Assembly: GCA_023391105.1 (NCBI GenBank)
Contig: JAEWBO010000003.1
Coordinates: 1-27,926 of the forward strand
Length of the DNA: 27,926 nt
Source: Bacillota bacterium
Lineage (GTDB): Bacteria; Bacillota; Clostridia; Christensenellales; SZUA-584
Reading direction: 5' to 3'
How positions within the stretch are numbered: position 1 is the stretch's first letter; the number at the start of each line of letters is the position of its first letter. The notes below the pieces were generated by a model that was not told the origin of the DNA, searched no databases, and worked only from the letters and a program-made list of their open reading frames with translations. The position numbers were made by a program, and so were the translations under genes. Positions 8,415 to 15,612 of this stretch are shown here, piece after piece.

Positions 8415-9392
8415 TTATATCAGCAGTTCTTTGGCTCGCTCGTATATTGTTTCCGGCTGCGGCACTGCCTGCGCTTCCAACTGAGGCGAATATGGAATCG
8501 GGATGAACATCCCCCCAAACCTTTTAACCGGTCTGTCCAGATAGAAAAACGCTTCGCTGTCCGTTATGACCGCAGCCACCTCCGCACCCGCACCATAATT
8601 CTGAACGGATTCGTGCGTGATCAGGACGCGCCCCGTTTTTTTCACCGACGCGATAATCGCGTCGGTATCGAGCGGAGAGAGCGTGCGAAGATCGAGCACT
8701 TCAGTGTCAATGCCATCCTTCTCGAGCATTTGCGCAGCTTTTAGTGCCTTATGCAGCGTATAAGAATAGCTGATAATTGTTAAATCTTTACCCTGGCGCT
8801 TGACATCCGCTTTGCCGATGGGCACAAGATATTCCTCGTCAGGCACTTCTCCTTTGATGCTGTACCCAATCTTATGCTCGAAAAACAGCACCGGATTGTT
8901 ATCGCGGATCGCAGACTTTAGCAGCCCCTTTGCATCGTATGGCGTCGCTGGTGCGATAACCTTCAATCCCGGTACATGGCAGAACCATGTCTCGAGCGAC
9001 TGCGAATGTTGTGCCGCCGCGCCGCTTCCCGAGCCAGCGGGCGTCCTCATCACCATCGGGATTTTTACCTGCCCGCCCAGCATAAAGCGCTGCTTTGCAG
9101 CCTGATTGACGATGGCATCCATCGCTACCGCCACAAAATCCGAAAACATATACTCAACGACCGGACGGTACCCCGCCATTGCCGCGCCTACGGCCATCGA
9201 CGTAAAAGCGTTCTCAACGATCGGCGCATCAATCAGCCTGTCTTCGCCAAACTCCTCTAAAAAACCCTTGGTAATACCGAAGCAGCCGCCGTAAATACCC
9301 ATATCTTCGCCAATCATAAATACTTTTTCGTCGCGCCGCATCTCCTCGCGCAGCGCGTCCGTTATTGCTTGTTTGACTGTGATCTCTGCCAT
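8415..9392 (-). CDS. acoB: Acetoin/2-oxoacid dehydrogenase E1 component, beta subunit
   Basis: This 325-residue transketolase-type beta subunit forms the thiamine-diphosphate active site together with E1alpha. Family features seen are an N-terminal ITVKQAITDALREEM, then MIGEDMGIYGG, APIVENAFTSMAVGAAMAGY, a phosphate/ion-loop region (HSQSLETWFCHVPGLKV) and the C-terminal domain with LRTLSPLDTDAI. A longer frame extends upstream, but the ATG at 9392 is preferred because AAGGAGG lies just before it and MAEITVKQAI is the normal family start. It begins 10 bases after the E1alpha stop, so the two are co-translated. The pair could process acetoin, pyruvate or a branched 2-oxoacid; the substrate cannot be read from sequence alone. 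Confidence 0.92.
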   Translation of the reverse strand: MAEITVKQAITDALREEMRRDEKVFMIGEDMGIYGGCFGITKGFLEEFGEDRLIDAPIVENAFTSMAVGAAMAGYRPVVEYMFSDFVAVAMDAIVNQAAKQRFMLGGQVKIPMVMRTPAGSGSGAAAQHSQSLETWFCHVPGLKVIAPATPYDAKGLLKSAIRDNNPVLFFEHKIGYSIKGEVPDEEYLVPIGKADVKRQGKDLTIISYSYTLHKALKAAQMLEKDGIDTEVLDLRTLSPLDTDAIIASVKKTGRVLITHESVQNYGAGAEVAAVITDSEAFFYLDRPVKRFGGMFIPIPYSPQLEAQAVPQPETIYERAKELLI

Positions 9393-9402
9393 AGCCCCCT
9401 CC

Positions 9403-10359
9403 TTACGCGTAAACCAACGACTTTGCCTGCTCAATCGTTGCCACCGGCGCGTTAAGCGCGTATTCTACCGCTTCTTCTATTTTGTTCTCTGCCTGTCTGC
9501 GGATCGCGCTCAGCTCGTTTTCAGCAAACCCGTTTTCAAGCATGTATGTCTCGAATCTTTTAATCGGGCACTTCGCTTTCCATACTTCTTCTTCCTCACG
9601 CGTTCGGTAGGCGCGTTTGTCGCTCTTGGAATGGCCGAGCCACCGATACGTCTTTGCCTCAATCAGCGTGGGGCCGTCTCCCCGCCGCGCACGCTCCGCC
9701 GCTTCGTGTACCGCGTTCATCACCGCGAACACATCGTTACCGTCCACCACAACGCCGGAGAAGCCGTAGGCCGCAGCGCGATCAGCAATATCCGGTACAG
9801 AAACGGTTTTTGAAGCCGGTGTGGACATGCCGTACATGTTATTCTCGCAGATGTACACGATGGGCAGCTTCCAGAGCGCCGCCATATTGAGCGCTTCGTG
9901 AAACGTTCCGGTATTCGACGTACCGTCCCCGAAGAAATCGAGTATGATCTTATTTTTCCGGTCCTTCTTAAGCGCCAGCGCAATCCCAGTCGCAATGCTG
10001 ATGGATGGGCCGATGATGCCATTTGCGCCGTAGTTATTGCTGTCGATGTCCACGATATGCATCGAGCCGCCCATGCCTTTGCAAAAACCGCTTTCTCTGC
10101 CAAGCAGTTCACACATCATGCGTTTAACGTCCGCGTCCTTGGCAATACAGTGGCTGTGGCCGCGATGATTGCTCATGATAAGGTCATCCTTATCCGCCGC
10201 GTAGACCGCGCCGACCGCGACACCCTCCTGCCCGACGCTTAAGTGTGTCGTCCCATGAATCATACCGCGCATAAACATCTCGTTGACGCGCTCTTCAAAT
10301 ATCCGTGCCGCATGAAGCTTATAAAGCATTTCCTTTACCGTGTCCCTGTTTAGCACCAT
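9403..10359 (-). CDS. acoA: Acetoin/2-oxoacid dehydrogenase E1 component, alpha subunit
   Basis: This 318-residue alpha subunit is the first gene of the operon. The thiamine-diphosphate motif runs from GDGTSNTG (about 144-151) to the paired asparagines in ENNMYGMS (about 172-179). Other family signatures are SVGQEGVAVGAV, SNHRGHSHCIAK, GMGGSMHI and the loop YRWLGHSKSDKRAYR. Its compactness and the missing N-terminal extension fit AcoA-type acetoin dehydrogenases, which cleave acetoin to acetaldehyde and acetyl-CoA. Ribosome site AAGGAA precedes the ATG. A near-consensus promoter lies 70-100 bases upstream, and a SorC-family regulator is divergently transcribed, so it probably controls this operon. 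The E1alpha call is firm; acetoin as substrate is moderately supported. Confidence 0.9.
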   Translation of the reverse strand: MVLNRDTVKEMLYKLHAARIFEERVNEMFMRGMIHGTTHLSVGQEGVAVGAVYAADKDDLIMSNHRGHSHCIAKDADVKRMMCELLGRESGFCKGMGGSMHIVDIDSNNYGANGIIGPSISIATGIALALKKDRKNKIILDFFGDGTSNTGTFHEALNMAALWKLPIVYICENNMYGMSTPASKTVSVPDIADRAAAYGFSGVVVDGNDVFAVMNAVHEAAERARRGDGPTLIEAKTYRWLGHSKSDKRAYRTREEEEVWKAKCPIKRFETYMLENGFAENELSAIRRQAENKIEEAVEYALNAPVATIEQAKSLVYA

Positions 10360-10431
10360 CTGTATTCATTCCTTTCCGGAAATTAATAAACACGCTTTGA
10401 CCGCGGCCGAAAGCCACAGTGATTCGTTAAA

Positions 10432-10460
10432 AGTATAGCAATGTGTCGACCATATGTCAA
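10432..10460 (-). promoter_or_regulatory. Sigma-A-type promoter of the dehydrogenase operon
   Basis: On the minus strand TTGACA (10455-10460) and TATACT (10432-10437) are separated by exactly 17 bases. This is a near-consensus housekeeping promoter placed about 75-100 bases before the E1alpha ATG. Such strength implies that a repressor or catabolite control is needed; it does not look like a sigma-54 promoter, unlike classical AcoR-driven acetoin operons. Confidence 0.8.
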
Positions 10461-10475
10461 TTTGCATTAGCGTTT

Positions 10476-10491
10476 TGGCACATTTGTGCCA
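10476..10491. promoter_or_regulatory. Perfect palindrome, candidate operator of the divergent SorC regulator
   Basis: TGGCACATTTGTGCCA has 7-bp perfect arms around a 2-bp centre. It lies 16 bases upstream of the -35 box of the dehydrogenase promoter, between the two divergent genes. The position fits an activator site for the operon or an autoregulation site for the SorC gene. A convincing -35/-10 pair for the plus-strand gene is not visible in 10492-10612. Confidence 0.6.
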
Positions 10492-10612
10492 TTCAAAAAT
10501 AATTTCACGCTTTATTTGAGTATCATTTTCTACGAAAAGAGTATTGAATATCGTTTTGTTTACAAATGTGACGCTCAGGATTATAATGAGACAAAAGAGT
10601 AAGGAAGTTCGT

Positions 10613-11566
10613 ATGAACGAAACCGCGCAGACTCGGCGGATACTGCTTGAGCAGATTGCCGAAATGTATTATGTGAACGGAATGTCCCAAGATGAGATCG
10701 CCGTGAAGGTGTCGATGTCTCGCGCCAATATTTCTAAGCTGCTCAAAACCTGTGTCCGCGAAAAGATTGTTGAGTTTAAGATCAATTATTCTATATCACC
10801 CAGAGCCGCATTGGCCAGAGCGATTGAGGAAAGATTTGGATTGAAAAAGGCGCTCGTCGTTCCGTCAGATTCGCGCGAGGAGCTAAGCAAAAACAACGTA
10901 GGCAATGAGGCGTCTGCATATCTGGAAAGCGTCTTGGTGAGCGGTATGCTGATCGGCGTGTCGTGGGGCACGACGCTGTACCATGTTGTCAACAACCTCC
11001 ATCCAAAAAAAACCGTGCGCGCCGACGTGATCCAGATGGTGGGAGGAATAAGCGCGAAAAGCGTGGATACCGATGGTCAGGATCTCGCTAAAAAAATGGC
11101 TCATGCACTCAACGGAAAATGCTATATCATGCAGGTACCGATGATCGTGCAGAGCCGCGTATTAAAAGATCTGCTGATGGAAGAGCCCAACGTCGCCGAG
11201 CATTTCAAAATGTTCGAGCGCATTGATATGGCCGTAGTCGGTCTTGGGTCTAACCGTGCGGAGTTCAGCGCAATTTTTAAAAGCGGCAACATCACCCGGG
11301 AGGACACCGAAAGCATCACGAGCCTTGGCGCAGTCGGCAACCTTTGCGGGCGGCATATCGATATCAATGGGAACTTATACACATCGAGCATCAGCGACAA
11401 GGTAATCGGCATTGAGCTGCAACAGCTTAAAAAAATCGAAACGGTTATCGGTGTTGCTGTCGGGTTTGAGAAAACCGAGGCAGCTCTCGGCAGCTTGCGC
11501 GGCGGATATATAGATGTTTTGATCATTGATGAAAACCTTGCACATGGCATCCTCAATGCGGAGTAA
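10613..11566 (+). CDS. SorC/DeoR-family sugar-binding transcriptional regulator
   Basis: This 317-residue regulator has an N-terminal helix-turn-helix (about 24-45, MSQDEIAVKVSMSRANISKL) and a C-terminal SorC ligand-binding domain. Signatures are GVSWGTTLYHV, QMVGGISAKS, GAVGNLCGRHID and a late LRGGYIDVLIIDE. The ATG at 10613 is chosen because AAGGAAG lies five bases upstream and it gives the usual family length; an in-frame ATG at 10586 is an alternative. It is divergent from the dehydrogenase operon and the only intact plus-strand gene. By analogy with B. subtilis DeoR and related SorC proteins it should bind a phosphorylated sugar or similar effector. Control of the neighbouring operon is inferred from position and the intergenic palindrome. 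Confidence 0.88.
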   Translation: MNETAQTRRILLEQIAEMYYVNGMSQDEIAVKVSMSRANISKLLKTCVREKIVEFKINYSISPRAALARAIEERFGLKKALVVPSDSREELSKNNVGNEASAYLESVLVSGMLIGVSWGTTLYHVVNNLHPKKTVRADVIQMVGGISAKSVDTDGQDLAKKMAHALNGKCYIMQVPMIVQSRVLKDLLMEEPNVAEHFKMFERIDMAVVGLGSNRAEFSAIFKSGNITREDTESITSLGAVGNLCGRHIDINGNLYTSSISDKVIGIELQQLKKIETVIGVAVGFEKTEAALGSLRGGYIDVLIIDENLAHGILNAE

Positions 11567-11580
11567 AGCTTATACTGTAC

Positions 11581-11611
11581 AAAAAAAGCCAGCTTATCGC
11601 TGACTTTTTTG
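11581..11611. terminator. Bidirectional terminator between SorC gene and kinase gene
   Basis: A 7-bp stem (AGTCAGC / GCTGGCT on the minus strand, one G-U pair) with a 5-base loop is flanked by A7 and T6 tracts on the plus strand. It can end transcripts from both converging genes. In the minus-direction RNA the stem pairs fully; in the plus direction it has one mismatch. A weaker hairpin (AAAGCT/AGCTTT) lies at 11620-11639. Confidence 0.8.
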
Positions 11612-11664
11612 ATACTCTGAAAGCTGCTATATAGCTTTTGTCATATAAGATTAAAAGTTTAGCC

Positions 11665-13194
11665 TTATTGAATATTCTGCAGTCTCTCAAAGAAATCATG
11701 CAGCTCTACCATATACTTTTCATAGATATACAAGTATTTTGCATACTGCGCCTTTTTATTCATGTCAGGCTTATATTCCTTTTCAGGCTTTACATAGGCT
11801 TTGGCCGTCCCCTTTAAGTCACCGAACACGCCAATGGCATTCCCTGCGAGCATTGCCGCGCCCCACATGGCCACATCTTCTCTGTTAAGCACATGATACG
11901 TTTTCCCTTGTACGTCGGCGCACATCTGTGTCCATACGGGCGACTTTGCACCGCCGCCGATAATACGGATGACATCCAGTGCATATTCCGGATACAGCCT
12001 TTCGATGCTGCGAATGCAAAGTGCGAAATCATACGAAAAGCTTTCCAGCAATGCACGATAGAAATGCTCCTTTTTGTGACTCCAGTCATGTCCCATCCAG
12101 AGCCCTTTTAATATCCCGTCCAGCGGCATACTGCTTCCGCCCAAGAGCCCAAGGGCCATCACACCGTCACAGCCCGGTGAAATCTTTGCGACTTTTTCTT
12201 CCATCTGTTCAAACATTTCTTTTGTGCTGATGCCTTCCTGTCTGACAAATGTATTCATAAACCAGTCAAGTGTAATGCCCGAGCCTGCCACAAAATGAGT
12301 CGCATAAAACTCGCCCGCAACCGCCGAAGGTATGACATCTAAGCGTCTCTCCTCAAAGTCCGGGCGGTAATCCTCTACGCAGCAGCTTATTTCGCCGTAT
12401 GAGGATGCTTCAAAAATCATATCGCCAGGCGTTACAATCGCCGCTCCGAGACAACCGGCTGGTTTATCTCCTGCGCCTGATACCAACGGAATACCTGCTT
12501 TCAATCCGATCTCTTTTGCGCTGCTTTCTGACAGATAACCGCAAATGTCATTTGAATTGACGATCTTCGGCAGATATTTCTGATCCAAATCTATAGCGTC
12601 GCAGATTTCTTTGGACCATCTGTCTTTTCTCACATCGGCCAAACCCGTCCATTGCGTAAATGTACGGTCTATGACTGCATCGTCTATTGATAAATCCCCA
12701 AGCTTACCGATCACATAACCCGAGATCATCAAATACTTTGCGATCTTGCTGCTCTCAAGCGGAAATTCGTTTTTAAACCACTCAAATTTTGGTGCCATCT
12801 GCGGGAAGTTTGTTCCGCCAATCCCCAGGAACTGATCCTTTAGTTGCGCCATCTGACGCTCTGCATAAGGCATATACCGGCTGTCCAGAGAGCAAGACCA
12901 TGTTGTGATGTCGTTCCATTGTTCGTCAACGCCCATAAAACCCGACATCTGGCCTGTAAACGCCATTGCTTCTATATTTTTTGCACGGTCTCCCAACACT
13001 CCAGCCACTTTTTTAATACATGCAAGGACGGAGGCGAACAGTTCATCACCCTTTTGTATAAAAACACCCGGGCTTGGACGATAGTCTTTTACAGGTTCCG
13101 TTTCCACTGCGACACATTCGCTGTCTGTGTTATACACACCCACTTTAATAAAACTTGTCCCCAGGTCTACGGCCATTAGTAATATGTCTTTCAT
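11665..13194 (-). CDS. FGGY-family carbohydrate kinase (xylulokinase-like)
   Basis: This 509-residue cytoplasmic sugar kinase has both actin-like FGGY domains. The phosphate-1 motif is at residues 10-13 (DLGTSFIKVG), substrate-loop region FTGQMSGFMGVD at about 79-90, and a likely catalytic Asp at 243 (GAGDKPAG). The C-terminal ATP-binding motif is GGGAKSPVWTQM, followed by AMWGAAMLAG. GGAAGGAG precedes the ATG. Substrate specificity cannot be read; xylulose, fuculose, ribulose or another ketose are possible. Upstream on the same strand lies the broken end of an AraA/FucI-like isomerase, the enzyme type that normally supplies such a kinase. It is therefore probably a survivor of a decayed sugar module rather than a core microcompartment gene, although readthrough from the compartment operon is possible. 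All recognised motifs are intact. Confidence 0.87.
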   Translation of the reverse strand: MKDILLMAVDLGTSFIKVGVYNTDSECVAVETEPVKDYRPSPGVFIQKGDELFASVLACIKKVAGVLGDRAKNIEAMAFTGQMSGFMGVDEQWNDITTWSCSLDSRYMPYAERQMAQLKDQFLGIGGTNFPQMAPKFEWFKNEFPLESSKIAKYLMISGYVIGKLGDLSIDDAVIDRTFTQWTGLADVRKDRWSKEICDAIDLDQKYLPKIVNSNDICGYLSESSAKEIGLKAGIPLVSGAGDKPAGCLGAAIVTPGDMIFEASSYGEISCCVEDYRPDFEERRLDVIPSAVAGEFYATHFVAGSGITLDWFMNTFVRQEGISTKEMFEQMEEKVAKISPGCDGVMALGLLGGSSMPLDGILKGLWMGHDWSHKKEHFYRALLESFSYDFALCIRSIERLYPEYALDVIRIIGGGAKSPVWTQMCADVQGKTYHVLNREDVAMWGAAMLAGNAIGVFGDLKGTAKAYVKPEKEYKPDMNKKAQYAKYLYIYEKYMVELHDFFERLQNIQ

Positions 13195-13215
13195 AGCTCT
13201 TGTCTCCTTCCACGT

Positions 13216-13275
13216 TTATAAAAAATACTGCTTACAACAATTGATGGTGATGTGGTCAACAGCGGTGATTTTCAC
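13216..13275 (-). pseudogene. Possible 5' stub of a lost gene (19 codons)
   Basis: AAAGGAG sits eight bases before a GTG at 13275. Nineteen codons follow (start VKITAVDHITIN), then TAA at 13216, 21 bases before the kinase ATG. The opening resembles the first strand of VOC/glyoxalase-fold proteins, but this is too short to assign. It may be a deletion stub or a short leader peptide. Confidence 0.3.
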
Positions 13276-13324
13276 TACTGTTTCTCCTTTGATTTATGCT
13301 TCCATCTTTCACTGATTGAAAGTA

Positions 13325-13356
13325 GGGCCATAGCGTCTGTTATGGCCCTTTCTTTT
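13325..13356 (+). terminator. Strong hairpin with plus-strand T tract
   Basis: GGGCCATA (13325-13332) pairs perfectly with TATGGCCC (13341-13348), followed on the plus strand by TTTCTTTT. It is a convincing terminator in the plus direction, although no intact plus-strand gene leads into it. On the minus strand it lies directly after the stop of the isomerase remnant, so it could originally have ended that gene despite a poorer T tract there. Confidence 0.65.
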
Positions 13357-13362
13357 ACCAAA

Positions 13363-13630
13363 TTAGTTTTTCCCCATTTGATCTGATGTTACACATGAGA
13401 CTGTAACGAACTCGACATCCCAGATATTGCAAAGTTGTTCAAGCCGATTCATGTAATCTCCGGTCCACATCACCTGATGATGTAATGCCGCCATATTTCA
13501 GCCATCCGTCTACGCCGCAGTATTCCGATTCGGGAGCATACGTCCGATCATCCCGAAGCCACGCTTCAAGTCGTGCCGTTGGCTGATCAGATACTCTATT
13601 GCTTTGTACCCGACGCGCAGGGTAAATACG
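13363..13630 (-). pseudogene. C-terminal remnant of an AraA/FucI-like sugar isomerase
   Basis: Minus-strand pieces in different frames read LRVGYKAIEYLISQ, then LEAWLRDDRTYAPESEYCGV and DGWLKYGG, and after a one-base frame change HHQVMWTGDYMNRLEQLC and VEFVTV, ending in TAA at 13363. The WLxxGG-HH pattern followed by a G-D segment resembles the C-terminal region of L-arabinose/L-fucose isomerase-like proteins. An in-frame stop just upstream and at least two frameshifts show it is dead. No start or N-terminal domain remains. Its position upstream of the FGGY kinase matches a former isomerase-kinase pair. The exact sugar is unknown. Confidence 0.6.
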
Positions 13631-13720
13631 TAGTCGATTTCAGAATGGAATGTTTGGTGTCGTCAATGACAATAGGAACTTTCGGATGCTGGCTGACAAT
13701 GGGATGTTCCAATAAGCCAG

Positions 13721-13963
13721 TTGATTCGTCCATCTCTGTTCATAACAATGGATTTCTCTTCCGAGAAGGCGTATCATGATGTTTGCCTTTGGCTGAACGA
13801 TAACCATGATCTACCGACTGCCTTCTTTGCCTTTTCGGATGTCATTGCCTTCGGTGACATACGCGCCTTTAACCGTTTTGACTATAAGGTTCCGGGTGAT
13901 GTCTCTGTCATAGGGTTTGACGACATGCCCCGTGTATTTTCATTTAACATGATACTGTTTTAA
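13721..13963 (+). pseudogene. C-terminal fragment of a LacI-family regulator
   Basis: About 60 codons encode the part of a LacI/PurR ligand domain around the motifs WLNDNHDLPTAFFAFSDVIA and KVPGDVSVIGFDDMP. No helix-turn-helix or N-terminal half remains, and the homology stops about ten codons before the TAA. It is opposite in strand to the isomerase remnant and kinase, consistent with a former divergent regulator of that sugar module. The intervening stretch 13631-13720 has broken frames on both strands. Within 13195-14034 as a whole, I see only these remnants, the hairpin at 13325 and the short stub near the kinase. Confidence 0.75.
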
Positions 13964-14034
13964 GCCCGCCTTTTAAGCGTTTTTAAGTTATCTGCTTCTG
14001 GCTAAGCTCAAACTTACAGCCCTGCTGTTTATCC

Positions 14035-14763
14035 TTACTGTCCCTGCACGATCTCGACCGATTTGCTGCACCCAAACCTTTGGGCGCCCGCCGCCATCAG
14101 CTCACGAACCTTCGCTGCGGTGGCGATTCCGCCGTCAATTTTTATGCCTATTGTGTTGCCCACTATGCTGCGTACAAACAGCACGTCCTCGGCCAGCGCT
14201 TTCTTGCCCGTAAGAGCGTTCGATATCTTAATGAAATCAGCGCCCGATTGTTTGGCGACGTTAAGCGCGGCAACCTTTTCCTCGTCGGTGTAAAGACCCT
14301 GCTCATAGATTGCTTTAACGAGAGCTTTGCCCTTGGCAACGTTCACTACCTCACATAAGTCATAAAGCGCGTCCTTTATCTCTCCGCTCTTTATAGCGAG
14401 TATGTTTATAGAAACGTCAAGCTCTTCCGCACCGTTCTTGATAGCTTCCCTTGCTTCCACTATCTTTGCCGCCGTTGAAGACGCGCCGTGAGGAAACGCC
14501 ACAGGAGCGCATACCTTAACTCCGCTGCCGCGCAGATACTCTGCGGCGAGCGTTACATAATAGGGCGATACACATATGTTGGCCATGCGAAATGTCTTTG
14601 CGTCCTTGCACCCCTTTATTATCTGATCCTTCGTCATATCAGGGTTTAAAAGACTGTGTTCTATCGTGCAAGCAATATCCGCTCCCGATTCCCCGGAAAC
14701 GCTCTCTCCCATCCGGGCAAACACTTCTTTCGTGACCTTTGCCACGATATCCTGTATATCCAA
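14035..14763 (-). CDS. deoC: DeoC-family aldolase, diverged paralogue (microcompartment cargo)
   Basis: This 242-residue class I aldolase is expected to cleave deoxyribose-5-phosphate, or a related sugar phosphate, to glyceraldehyde-3-phosphate and acetaldehyde. The catalytic Asp (about 116, EELDVSIN), Schiff-base Lys (about 179, DFIKIS) and second Lys (about 208, GIKIDGGI) are present. It differs from ordinary DeoC where phosphate is bound: FIKISNALTG replaces VKTSTG and FGCSKS replaces LGTSSG. The start chosen is TTG at 14763, with AAAGGCGG nine bases upstream and 16 bases after the preceding BMC-P stop; an ATG at 14790 would overlap that gene. The N-terminus DIQDIVAKVTKEVFARM is an encapsulation-peptide-like helix. 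It is the last intact gene of the compartment operon. Substrate may differ from that of the other DeoC. Confidence 0.85.
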   Translation of the reverse strand: MDIQDIVAKVTKEVFARMGESVSGESGADIACTIEHSLLNPDMTKDQIIKGCKDAKTFRMANICVSPYYVTLAAEYLRGSGVKVCAPVAFPHGASSTAAKIVEAREAIKNGAEELDVSINILAIKSGEIKDALYDLCEVVNVAKGKALVKAIYEQGLYTDEEKVAALNVAKQSGADFIKISNALTGKKALAEDVLFVRSIVGNTIGIKIDGGIATAAKVRELMAAGAQRFGCSKSVEIVQGQ

Positions 14764-14779
14764 TGCAGTCTTCCGCCTT

Positions 14780-15049
14780 TCATTCAACATCAAAATGGTC
14801 GACAACCCCGCATATCGTCATGTCGACGAGAGCTTTCTTGTCGTCAAGTATCATAAGCGACGCGCCGCCGTCCACATTGACAAGCACGGTATCTCCAACC
14901 CCGGCGTCAGCAGCGTCTATGACTATCTGCCGCGTGCCGTAAGGTTTATTATCAAGCCCTATAAACTCAACCATCATGAGCTTGCGCCCGTGATGCGATT
15001 CAGGCTTTATCGTCGACACCACGTTGCCGACTACCTTTGCAAGCAGCAT
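14780..15049 (-). CDS. EutN/CcmL-family microcompartment vertex protein (BMC-P)
   Basis: This 89-residue pentamer-forming protein caps the vertices of the polyhedral shell. Family features are the N-terminal AKVVGNVVSTIKPESHHG, the central GDTVLVNVDGGAS and the C-terminal CGVVDHFDVE. It starts one base after the stop of the preceding BMC-H gene, with ribosome site CAGGAAA across that stop, so the two are translationally coupled. It is clearly diverged from the two other BMC-P proteins in the operon, which suggests non-equivalent vertices or different partners. Confidence 0.92.
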   Translation of the reverse strand: MLLAKVVGNVVSTIKPESHHGRKLMMVEFIGLDNKPYGTRQIVIDAADAGVGDTVLVNVDGGASLMILDDKKALVDMTICGVVDHFDVE

Positions 15050-15050
15050 A

Positions 15051-15326
15051 CTATTTTCCTGGCAGAATCGCTTCGACGTCGTCGTGCGGACGCGGTATCA
15101 CGTGTACCGATACGAGCTCGCCAACGCGTTTCGCAGCCGCTGCGCCTGAATCCACAGCCGCTTTGACAGCGCCAACATCTCCGCGCACCATCACTGTCAC
15201 GAGTCCGCTGCCTATCTTCTCTTTGCCTAAGAGCGTCACATTCGCAGCTTTTACCATCGCATCAGCCGCCTCTATCGCGCCCACCAGCCCTTTTGTCTCA
15301 ACCATTCCGAGTGCTTGTTTTTCCAT
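15051..15326 (-). CDS. BMC-H hexameric shell protein (PduA/EutM-like)
   Basis: This 91-residue single-BMC-domain protein forms the hexagonal facet tiles. It starts MEKQALGMVETKGLVGAIEA. The pore loop KIGSG (about residues 37-41) matches PduA-type pores that pass small polar metabolites while retarding aldehydes. The tail is VHVIPRPHDDVEAILPGK. AAGGGGGA precedes the ATG. It is nearly identical in protein to the two other BMC-H genes here, with many synonymous DNA differences, and is paired with the following BMC-P gene. Confidence 0.95.
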   Translation of the reverse strand: MEKQALGMVETKGLVGAIEAADAMVKAANVTLLGKEKIGSGLVTVMVRGDVGAVKAAVDSGAAAAKRVGELVSVHVIPRPHDDVEAILPGK

Positions 15327-15347
15327 TTTACAAATCCCCCTTTTTGA

Positions 15348-15611
15348 TTATTCGTTGATACGATCAATAAATCCTATGATCGATGAGTCTAAAGGTATCA
15401 GCTTGCATTCGGGAAACGGTAGGCATGCTTCCTTGCTGCCAATCAGGTACACAAAATCCCCCGGCCCCGCCTGGCGAGTCCCGTCCGCCGACACGATCAG
15501 CCCTGCAGGTTTACCGTTTTCATATTTTTGCACCACGAGCAGCTTGACGCCTTTAAGGCTCGGGTCCTTCGCCGTGCTGACGACCGATCCTATTACCTTC
15601 CCGGTATACAT
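15348..15611 (-). CDS. EutN/CcmL-family microcompartment vertex protein (BMC-P)
   Basis: This 87-residue shell vertex protein begins MYTGKVIGSVVSTAKDPSLK and carries KLLVVQKYENGKPAG and the late GFIDRINE, as usual for the EutN/CcmL fold. It starts one base after the preceding BMC-H stop and uses an AAGGAA ribosome site inside that gene's end. It is the vertex half of the first of two BMC-H/BMC-P pairs. A Cys-Pro-rich insert near ACLPFPECK is specific to this copy. Confidence 0.92.
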   Translation of the reverse strand: MYTGKVIGSVVSTAKDPSLKGVKLLVVQKYENGKPAGLIVSADGTRQAGPGDFVYLIGSKEACLPFPECKLIPLDSSIIGFIDRINE

Positions 15612-15612
15612 A

